The position numbers and the translations under genes were made by a program. The notes beneath the pieces are model-generated. The model saw only the letters and a program-made list of their open reading frames with translations. It did not search any database and was not told where the DNA came from. A stretch of DNA of 5,038 nucleotides, taken from the NCBI GenBank assembly GCA_947176355.1, contig CAMWQY010000210.1, forward strand, positions 1-5,038, written 5' to 3'. This document shows positions 1 to 5,038 of the stretch, piece after piece. The number at the start of each line of letters is the position of its first letter. Position 1 is the first letter of the stretch. This DNA is from an uncultured Porphyromonadaceae bacterium (lineage in GTDB: Bacteria; Bacteroidota; Bacteroidia; Bacteroidales; Muribaculaceae).

Positions 1-22
1 ATTATAATTCATTATATAAGAA

Positions 23-1384
23 ATGGCACAAAAACCAAGCATACCTAAAGGCACACGCGACTTTTCTCCCGTAGAAATGGCCCGCAGGAACTACATTTTC
101 GACACTATCCGCGAGGCATTCCGTCTCTTTGGCTATCGTCAGATCGAGACTCCGGCTATGGAGAATCTCTCTACTTTGATGGGTAAATATGGAGAGGAAG
201 GCGATAAACTTCTCTTTAAGATTCTCAATTCAGGAGATTTCTTGAAAGACGTCGATCCTGCTGATCTTGAAGCAAAAAACCTTCCAAGACTCACAAATCA
301 ACTTTGTGAAAAAGGACTTAGATACGACCTTACCGTTCCGTTCGCCCGTTTTGTAGTTCAGCACCGCAACGAAATCCAGATGCCTTTCAAACGTTTCCAG
401 ATTCAACCTGTCTGGCGTGCTGACCGTCCGCAAAAGGGACGCTATCGTGAATTTTATCAATGTGACGCTGATGTAGTTGGATCTGATTCTCTCAACAACG
501 AGGTTGAACTTCTTGCGCTCATTGATTATGTGATGCAGAAACTCGGCATTCGCACCTGTATTCACGTCAACAATCGTAAGATTCTTACCGGAATTGCTGA
601 AATTATAGGCGAATCCGATAAAATTGTAGATATCACAGTTGCTATCGACAAGATTGATAAGATTGGTATAGAAAATGTAAATGCCGAACTTCGTGAGAAG
701 GGTCTTAGCGAAAAAGCAATAGAGTCATTGCGTCCGCTGCTTGAACTTGACGGCTCAAACGATGAAAAACTCGAAAAACTTTCCGACATCCTTGCTGAAA
801 GTGAGATAGGTATGAAGGGTGTAGAAGAAATGAAGGAAGTTCTTTCCGGCTTTGAAAATCTCGGGCACTCTTGCGGGATAGATCTCGATGTCTCCCTTGC
901 TCGAGGCCTTAATTACTACACCGGTACAATTATTGAGGTCAAAGCTCTCGACGTGGAAATCGGTTCAATCACAGGTGGTGGACGATATGATAATCTCACC
1001 GGCGTATTCGGTGTGTCAGGATTGTCAGGTGTAGGTATTTCATTTGGTGCAGACCGTATTTATGATGTCTTGAACGCACTGAATCTTTATCCGGAAGAAA
1101 TCACCGGAAGTGTAAAAGCCCTCTTCATTAATTTCGGAAAAGATGAAGCTGCAGCTTCCTTGAAATGCGTAAAGACGCTTCGCGAGGCAGGTGTTTCTGC
1201 TGAGCTTTACCCTGATATGGCTAAGATGAAGAAGCAGATGCAATATGCTAATTCAGAAGGCGTAAAATATGTGGTCATTATCGGTGATACGGAACTTGCC
1301 GAAGCTACAGCCACTGTCAAGAACATGGCAGATGGCACTCAGACCAAAGTGCCTCAGTCTAAACTTGTCGAAGTAATATGCTAA
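23..1384 (+). CDS. hisS: Histidyl-tRNA synthetase (class II)
   Basis: This cytoplasmic enzyme charges tRNA-His with histidine using ATP. The 453-residue product is complete and close to the usual family length. The N-terminus carries the family signature PKGTRDFSP (residues 8-16), followed by motif 1 around [11 protein letters not shown] (37-47). Motif 2 is seen as [17 protein letters not shown] (128-144), including the ATP-binding arginine region. The histidine-specific HisA-type motif is [13 protein letters not shown] (294-306). Motif 3 lies in [13 protein letters not shown] and the later [11 protein letters not shown] (318-346). Residues from about 363 to the end fit the HGTP anticodon-binding domain. 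The ATG at 23 places the signature at the expected distance from the N-terminus; no strong Shine-Dalgarno sequence precedes it, as is usual in Bacteroidota. Its stop overlaps the next gene by 7 bases. All visible motifs are intact, and the assignment is essentially certain. Confidence 0.98.
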   Translation: MAQKPSIPKGTRDFSPVEMARRNYIFDTIREAFRLFGYRQIETPAMENLSTLMGKYGEEGDKLLFKILNSGDFLKDVDPADLEAKNLPRLTNQLCEKGLRYDLTVPFARFVVQHRNEIQMPFKRFQIQPVWRADRPQKGRYREFYQCDADVVGSDSLNNEVELLALIDYVMQKLGIRTCIHVNNRKILTGIAEIIGESDKIVDITVAIDKIDKIGIENVNAELREKGLSEKAIESLRPLLELDGSNDEKLEKLSDILAESEIGMKGVEEMKEVLSGFENLGHSCGIDLDVSLARGLNYYTGTIIEVKALDVEIGSITGGGRYDNLTGVFGVSGLSGVGISFGADRIYDVLNALNLYPEEITGSVKALFINFGKDEAAASLKCVKTLREAGVSAELYPDMAKMKKQMQYANSEGVKYVVIIGDTELAEATATVKNMADGTQTKVPQSKLVEVIC

Positions 1385-2571
1385 AATTTGAATCTTTCCT
1401 TCTCGGGCAACCATGTTGCCCGGAAGAAACGCCGACAGATAGATATTATTTCAATCTTACAAACCGTCTGATTGAATTAGCTGAGAAGGACAATAATGTC
1501 TCAAAGTTTCATTCTGCCCTAATCGAGCGTGCTGCGTTGTGTGTCGTAGGATATTTCCAAGACATGATTGCCGATGCAGGTCTTTGGCATGGTTTCATTG
1601 ATGAGTGCCGTCGTCTATATGGAACTCCGGTCCCATTTTTCAATGTCTCAGACGATTATATCGATTATGAGCTAAACAGAGAAGACGTAGGTTTCATCGT
1701 ATGGTACGCTATTGCGATGTATTCCGACGACAGATGTATCTATCCTTTTGATCAAGAAATTGTTGCATTGGCTGACGTTTGGTTTAAGGAACTTGAAGAT
1801 GTATACGAAGAGTCTCCGGTTCCACAAGGCTATCATCTTGCCCATGAACTTGATGTCTATGCCGAAGAAGATAAAGATATGATTCTTCGCCTCGGGAGTT
1901 GGCTGTATCTGCATAGTTGGCTCCTGCGTCCGGCTTTTGCTCTAACTTCCAATCAAATAGTTTCAGAAATGTTGGCTGAAGGGAAAGGAAATGAAGAAAT
2001 AGCCAATGCTATCCAGGAAACTGTCAAAAAAGAACCGACCGGACCACTTGCTCTCTATATAGGAGAATGGGTGCATCTGACGATTAATCACAAATTGTCT
2101 AAAAGGCGTGAGCGAAAAGAGGAGTCGCTGATGCATCCGGCTTTTGTGAAGCTTACTGAAGCTACCGGGGGTGAAACGGTAAAATTCATAGAAGGATATA
2201 AGGCTTTAAATGAATTTCTTATTAATTCTCTCGGATGGAAAGCCGGGGAAGAGCATCTTACTCAGTTGAAAGACTGTCGTGATTTCGTCCTAATGGCAAA
2301 TCCCCAAAAGGGATTACTGGTAGCAGTTGATATTTGCCGTTGCATAAAGTCTCCATTGAATCCATATTATGAAAAGGAGTTTGCATCTTCTCATGCAATC
2401 GACCTCCTTACTGTCAGAGGCGTATGTCCTCATGATCTTCTTGCTTATATCTGCGAGAAAGGGTGGCTTCCTGATGCTAAATTCCCCGGAAGCGATGATT
2501 ATGAAATTGTAGCCCGCTTCCATGATTTCATCTCGCGTTGCTACCTGCAGTTATACTATAGAGGCGACTGA
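1378..2571 (+). CDS. Conserved hypothetical protein, translationally coupled to hisS
   Basis: The function of this 397-residue protein is unknown. It has no signal peptide or clear membrane segment, so it is probably cytoplasmic. It is rich in aromatic and acidic residues and looks mostly helical. Visible blocks are [13 protein letters not shown] (19-31), [21 protein letters not shown] (about 50-70) continuing into [13 protein letters not shown] (76-88), a charged basic stretch [11 protein letters not shown] (239-249), and a C-terminal region with [15 protein letters not shown] (298-312) and a final [10 protein letters not shown]. From memory this pattern resembles an uncharacterised Bacteroidales family of about 400 residues, possibly DUF3843, but I cannot confirm that. 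The ATG overlaps the hisS stop in the arrangement ATGCTAA, and the next in-frame Met is residue 63, inside a conserved-looking block, so this start is well supported. Overlap with hisS implies cotranscription and probable translational coupling. A hairpin terminator follows 25 bases after the stop. Confidence 0.9.
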   Translation: MLKFESFLLGQPCCPEETPTDRYYFNLTNRLIELAEKDNNVSKFHSALIERAALCVVGYFQDMIADAGLWHGFIDECRRLYGTPVPFFNVSDDYIDYELNREDVGFIVWYAIAMYSDDRCIYPFDQEIVALADVWFKELEDVYEESPVPQGYHLAHELDVYAEEDKDMILRLGSWLYLHSWLLRPAFALTSNQIVSEMLAEGKGNEEIANAIQETVKKEPTGPLALYIGEWVHLTINHKLSKRRERKEESLMHPAFVKLTEATGGETVKFIEGYKALNEFLINSLGWKAGEEHLTQLKDCRDFVLMANPQKGLLVAVDICRCIKSPLNPYYEKEFASSHAIDLLTVRGVCPHDLLAYICEKGWLPDAKFPGSDDYEIVARFHDFISRCYLQLYYRGD

Positions 2572-2596
2572 TGCTCCAGTTTCTTCAAATATAAAT

Positions 2597-2628
2597 TAAT
2601 CCCCCGTTCTTAAAAGAGCAGGGGATTA
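2597..2628. terminator. Probable bidirectional terminator between convergent genes
   Basis: A perfect 8-base stem, TAATCCCC (2597-2604) pairing with GGGGATTA (2621-2628), is continued after one C-A mismatch by five more pairs (2606-2610 with 2615-2619, one of them a T-G wobble), closing a TAAA loop. It sits in the 72-base gap between the stop of the hypothetical gene downstream of hisS and the stop of the convergent glycosyltransferase gene. AT-rich sequence flanks both sides, though neither side has an unbroken T tract. Position and symmetry suggest it serves both strands. Termination itself is inferred. Confidence 0.75.
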
Positions 2629-2643
2629 CTTCATATTTATAAT

Positions 2644-3369
2644 TTATAATTTGCCAAACAATGCCTTAAGCCTGAGAGAGATTACTCCAAATACAGCTTC
2701 TCCAAAAATACTTGAGTTCATCTTGGATGTCCCGAGTTGCCTATTGACAAAGATGATTGGGATCTCGACAACTTTAAATTTCTTTTTCCATGACTTGAAT
2801 TTCATTTCTATCTGGAATGCATATCCTTTAAATTCTATTTTGTCCAAGTCAATTGCCTCAAGAACCCTCCTTCGATAGCATACATATCCAGCCGTGGAAT
2901 CATGCAATGGCATTCTTGTGATGAATCGTACGTAGGCTGATGCAAAATATGACATCAATACTCTTCCCATCGGCCAGTTGACTACATTGACCCCGGTTAT
3001 GTATCGCGACCCTACACAGACGTCGGCTTCCCTATCTTTGCATTCATGATAAAGACGAGTCAGATCATCGGGATTGTGTGAAAAGTCGGCATCCATCTCA
3101 ATGATATACTGATAGTCTCTGGACAGCGCCCATTTAAAACCATGTATGTATGCCGTACCTAATCCAAGTTTCCCCGTCCTGCATTCAAGATGAATTCTCC
3201 CCGGATGTTCTCTCATAGAAGCTCTCACAGCATCTGCAGTGCCATCCGGACTTCCGTCATCGATCACAAGAACATCAAATCCATCCGGAAGTTTCATCAC
3301 TGTCCGAAGCATCAGGCTGATGTTTTCTATTTCATTATATGTCGGTATGATGACAAGTACGTCACTCAT
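2644..3369 (-). CDS. GT2 family glycosyltransferase, polyprenyl-phosphate mannose synthase (DPM1) type
   Basis: This protein probably transfers a sugar, typically mannose from GDP-mannose, to a polyprenyl phosphate at the inner face of the cytoplasmic membrane, making a lipid-linked donor for later glycosylation. The 241 residues form a single GT-A domain. It starts VIIPTYNEIENI (7-18), followed by the nucleotide-binding VIDDGSPDGT (35-44). The metal-binding DXD region is EMDADFSHNPDD (91-102). Further DPM1-like blocks are GSRYITG (120-126), VNWPMGRVLMSYFAS (129-143), DSTAGYVCYRRRVL (157-170), KGYAFQIEMKFK (181-192) and RQLGTSKM (210-217). No C-terminal transmembrane segments are present, so it resembles the soluble or peripheral DPM1 form rather than the longer GtrB/DPMS forms with membrane anchors. 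The ATG lies directly before the first strand of the fold. A good Bacteroidota promoter lies about 75 bases upstream. The actual sugar and acceptor cannot be read from the sequence; glucose is an alternative. Confidence 0.93.
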   Translation of the reverse strand: MSDVLVIIPTYNEIENISLMLRTVMKLPDGFDVLVIDDGSPDGTADAVRASMREHPGRIHLECRTGKLGLGTAYIHGFKWALSRDYQYIIEMDADFSHNPDDLTRLYHECKDREADVCVGSRYITGVNVVNWPMGRVLMSYFASAYVRFITRMPLHDSTAGYVCYRRRVLEAIDLDKIEFKGYAFQIEMKFKSWKKKFKVVEIPIIFVNRQLGTSKMNSSIFGEAVFGVISLRLKALFGKL

Positions 3370-3444
3370 CTCTTTCTAATTTTTGGAAAATTCTTTTTAT
3401 CTGATTCTCTTTTATTCAAGAGCTCAATTACTCTTTTTATAATG

Positions 3445-3475
3445 CAAAATTACCAAAAATTATCCATTCTGCAAA
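3445..3475 (-). promoter_or_regulatory. Bacteroidota-type promoter for the GT2 gene
   Basis: On the minus strand, TTTG (3475-3472) is followed after exactly 19 bases by TAATTTTG (3452-3445), a perfect match to the Bacteroidota primary sigma factor pattern of a -33 TTTG and a -7 TAnnTTTG. Transcription should begin near 3440, giving an AT-rich untranslated leader of about 70 bases before the glycosyltransferase ATG. This indicates that the gene can be transcribed independently of the DUF2156 gene upstream on the same strand. Transcript start data are needed for proof. Confidence 0.75.
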
Positions 3476-3500
3476 ATCATAGAAACATAAATAAATTTTC

Positions 3501-3523
3501 AAGAATGTTTTTTGTTGATTCTT
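3501..3523 (-). terminator. Weak candidate terminator hairpin after the DUF2156 gene
   Basis: A 6-base inverted repeat, AAGAAT (3501-3506) against ATTCTT (3518-3523), encloses an 11-base loop and overlaps the stop codon of the DUF2156 gene. On the minus strand it is followed by AT-rich sequence (GAAAATTTATTT). The stem has only one G-C pair, so it is thermodynamically weak. It is offered because it lies exactly at the gene end and just upstream of the next promoter. It may be chance in AT-rich DNA. Confidence 0.25.
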
Positions 3524-4529
3524 AAAGAGCTATGTTGTATTTCTTGAGAATGTCTATCGGATGATATGACTGCTTGGCATATCTTAGCCCTTCATCTCCG
3601 GAGTCATCTTCCCTATTTATATAAAGAATTTCAGGATGCCTTTCACACATCATGGCTGCATACTCTTTATTGATTTTCTCATAGCTGCCCTCAAACGCTC
3701 GCGAAGCTTTCTCGACGTGTACGAAAAGTGTATCATTCTTTACATCCCCGATGGTAAAAGCAGCTATCTCGTCGCCCACCATTAGGATCGCTCCTTCAAG
3801 TCGGATATCTCCTTCCTTGATCATCTCAAGCAATTTCCGTGTCATTCGTCTTTCTTCTATTGCCATTGGTGACTTATCTCCTTCTTCATCAATGATACTC
3901 ATAAATTCGAGTGCTTTGTCTGCGTTAGATGAGTCCAAAAGCTCTAACCTGTGATTCGGATATAGAGAGTTAAACTTATTGACATGGTTGCGTTTCTTGC
4001 TCATCTTCTTTCCTGTCAAAGTGGAAAGCATTTGTGCATCGTATAGATAATCTCCCCAATCATCCAATGGATTGATAGATTCTATTCCGGCTTCCTCAAG
4101 TTCTTCCAATGCATATTCCGGGACTGCAGATAGCACTGCCGGAATTTCTTTTTGTCTACAATATTCCTTGATCTTCTCCAAGCTATCTTTCAATGGAAGC
4201 TTTCCAATGGGAAGAGAGAACGCGGGTGTGTCAGTATCGTTCTCCACGACGCCTTTTATAAATAGAGTATCATCTTGTATGGCGTATTCGTATTTGAAGT
4301 AGTCTATCCACATTAGAATTCCTGCATAAGAAAAATCTGTAGTTCGGCCCTTCTCCATCGTCAGATATGAGAATATTTCTTCCATATCTGCATGCGTGAT
4401 AGGCTTGAAATTAAGGACATCAGCTACTTGCTGTTCTTTGGATTTATTACGTATCCGATATGCCTCAGCTCGACGAAGAGCTTCGATAAATCCATTATAG
4501 TCGGTATAAGTTTTTACTGCGGTGTTCAT
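3522..4529 (-). CDS. DUF2156 / LPG-synthase C-terminal-like protein (GNAT fold)
   Basis: This 335-residue protein belongs to the DUF2156 group, related to the catalytic C-terminal domain of phosphatidylglycerol lysyltransferases (MprF-like) and built on tandem GNAT folds. Such domains transfer aminoacyl groups from charged tRNA in MprF, but the substrate of the stand-alone Bacteroidales forms is not known to me. The core appears to start at FKPITHADMEEIF (41-53). Other landmarks are DFSYAGILMWIDYFKY (65-80), DWGDYLYDAQMLSTLTGKKM (157-176) leading into KKRNHVNKF (178-186), a second GNAT-like half from LEGAILMVGDEIAAFTIGD (244-262), and the C-terminal family signature NREDDSGDEGLRYAKQSYHP (305-324). 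There are no membrane segments, so the MprF flippase domain is absent and the protein is probably cytoplasmic. Residues 1-40 are an extra, charged helical segment before the usual core start. The ATG at 4529 is the only plausible Met start, since the next Met, residue 49, would cut the core. No clear ribosome binding site precedes it. Confidence 0.88.
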   Translation of the reverse strand: MNTAVKTYTDYNGFIEALRRAEAYRIRNKSKEQQVADVLNFKPITHADMEEIFSYLTMEKGRTTDFSYAGILMWIDYFKYEYAIQDDTLFIKGVVENDTDTPAFSLPIGKLPLKDSLEKIKEYCRQKEIPAVLSAVPEYALEELEEAGIESINPLDDWGDYLYDAQMLSTLTGKKMSKKRNHVNKFNSLYPNHRLELLDSSNADKALEFMSIIDEEGDKSPMAIEERRMTRKLLEMIKEGDIRLEGAILMVGDEIAAFTIGDVKNDTLFVHVEKASRAFEGSYEKINKEYAAMMCERHPEILYINREDDSGDEGLRYAKQSYHPIDILKKYNIAL

Positions 4530-4546
4530 AGTATAGTAATTTAAAT

Positions 4547-4554
4547 CAAGATTA
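4547..4554 (-). promoter_or_regulatory. Possible -7 element for the DUF2156 gene
   Basis: Read on the minus strand, TAATCTTG matches the Bacteroidota -7 pattern TAnnTTTG with one mismatch and lies 17 bases before the ATG. No TTTG is found at the expected distance upstream. A second one-mismatch copy, TAATATTG, lies at 4568-4561 and also lacks a -33 partner. The assignment is therefore tentative; some promoter for this strand must lie here or within the start of the divergent aspartokinase gene. Confidence 0.3.
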
Positions 4555-4588
4555 TTTATACAATATTAACGCTCGTGGATGATTTCGG

Positions 4589-4619
4589 TTTGAAACGTCA
4601 CATTTTTTTTGTAATTTTG
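4589..4619 (+). promoter_or_regulatory. Bacteroidota-type promoter for thrA, abutting the start codon
   Basis: TTTG (4589-4592), a 19-base spacer containing an uninterrupted run of eight T (4603-4610), and TAATTTTG (4612-4619) form a perfect match to the -33/-7 pattern TTTG-N19-TAnnTTTG. The -7 box ends only four bases before the aspartokinase ATG at 4624. Known start sites for this promoter class lie a few bases beyond the -7 box, so the mRNA should begin at or very near the start codon. The spacing is identical to that of the promoter at 3475-3445, which supports both calls. Confidence 0.8.
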
Positions 4620-4623
4620 CACC

Positions 4624-5038
4624 ATGAATGTATTGAAATTCGGAGGCACTTCAGTTGGAACTGTAGAAAGCCTGAAAAACGTTAGAAGCATAGTAGAAGC
4701 CCTTCCGTCAGATACGGTTGTGGTAGTGTCAGCTCTCGGTGGACTGACCGATAAACTAATTGCCACTGCCCGACTGGCAGCTGAAGGTGGAGATTGGAAA
4801 TCGGAAGCAGATGCAATAGCTGACAGACATTATATTATTATAAATGAATTGGTAAGGGAAGAGCGCAAGAACGATGTGACTTCAATAGTAGGTTCTCTTA
4901 TTGATGAACTCAAACGCACGTACGAAGGCATTTCATTGATCGGACATCTTCCCGATAAGACCTTAAATGTGATTGTAAGTCTCGGTGAGAGAATGTCAGC
5001 GCCTATCGTGGCAGGTATCATACATAACGGTCATCTAC
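4624..5038 (+). CDS. thrA: Aspartokinase, probably N-terminus of bifunctional aspartokinase-homoserine dehydrogenase (partial)
   Basis: Aspartokinase phosphorylates aspartate with ATP, the first committed step towards lysine, methionine and threonine. Only the first 138 codons are present; the frame runs open through the window end. The N-terminus carries the family signature KFGGTSVG (residues 5-12), then the strand VVVVSALGGLTDKLI (33-47), and SLGERMSAPIVAG (119-131), which is the conserved GER-containing substrate region. The sequence around ALGGLTDKLIATARLAAEG resembles the bifunctional ThrA of Bacteroidales more than monofunctional LysC, but the homoserine dehydrogenase half lies outside the window, so bifunctionality is inferred. 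The start is firm: an in-frame TAA at 4612-4614 lies inside the promoter -7 box, and no start codon occurs between it and the ATG; only a TTG at codon 4 is an alternative. The gene diverges from the DUF2156 gene. Confidence 0.92.
   Translation, partial: MNVLKFGGTSVGTVESLKNVRSIVEALPSDTVVVVSALGGLTDKLIATARLAAEGGDWKSEADAIADRHYIIINELVREERKNDVTSIVGSLIDELKRTYEGISLIGHLPDKTLNVIVSLGERMSAPIVAGIIHNGHL

Noticed and set aside
1..22. Possible promoter just upstream of hisS (AT-rich, TATAATTC-like).
   Set aside because: Too little upstream sequence is visible, and TAnnTTTG is not matched; no -33 element can be evaluated.
230..789. Two antisense open frames (230-565 and 562-789) inside hisS.
   Set aside because: They lie wholly within intact hisS sequence; the products are low-complexity (serine-rich) or lack any recognisable motif, and the opposite strand fully explains the DNA.
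3418..3435. Inverted repeat AAGAG/CTCTT followed by T residues on the plus strand, resembling a terminator.
   Set aside because: No plus-strand gene lies immediately upstream, and a 5-base stem with an 8-base loop is expected by chance in such AT-rich DNA.
3190..3525. A plus-strand open frame of 111 codons spanning the start of the GT2 gene and the gap beyond it.
   Set aside because: It is antisense to the GT2 start for half its length, then runs through AT-rich intergenic DNA holding a minus-strand promoter; the product has no domain signature.
4530..4623. Search for a threonine attenuator or leader peptide upstream of the aspartokinase gene.
   Set aside because: No short frame with Thr/Ile runs or terminator-antiterminator hairpins is seen, and the promoter leaves no leader space.
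4566..5021. Antisense open frames opposite the aspartokinase start.
   Set aside because: They are shadows of a clear aspartokinase reading frame and have no motif of their own.

Overview
The window looks like ordinary chromosomal core sequence from a member of the Bacteroidales (phylum Bacteroidota). The evidence is the moderate-to-low GC content, the absence of clear Shine-Dalgarno sequences before the genes, protein sequences of Bacteroidales character, and two perfect matches to the Bacteroidota promoter pattern TTTG-N19-TAnnTTTG. The protein flavour would fit Muribaculaceae or a relative, but that finer placement is a guess from memory. I see no insertion sequence, phage gene, CRISPR array, rRNA or tRNA.

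Layout from left to right. On the + strand, hisS (histidyl-tRNA synthetase, complete) overlaps by 7 bases a gene for a 397-residue uncharacterised protein. These two end at a strong hairpin (2597-2628), which faces a convergent gene and probably terminates transcription from both sides. On the - strand come a single-domain GT2 glycosyltransferase of the DPM1 (polyprenyl-phosphate mannose synthase) type, its own promoter in a 152-base gap, and then a DUF2156 / LPG-synthase C-terminal-like protein with a GNAT fold. A 94-base divergent gap follows. The + strand then carries the first 138 codons of an aspartokinase, most likely the N-terminus of bifunctional ThrA (aspartokinase-homoserine dehydrogenase), cut off by the window end.

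The genes do not form one pathway. They cover translation (hisS), an unknown function coupled to it, lipid-linked sugar donor synthesis at the membrane (GT2), a probable aminoacyl- or acyl-transfer protein of unknown substrate (DUF2156), and entry into threonine/methionine/lysine biosynthesis (thrA). I find no convincing new system. The points most worth a second look are the thrA promoter, whose -7 box ends five bases before the start codon and so predicts a leaderless or nearly leaderless mRNA, the unknown gene translationally coupled to hisS, and the roughly 40-residue N-terminal extension on the DUF2156 protein.
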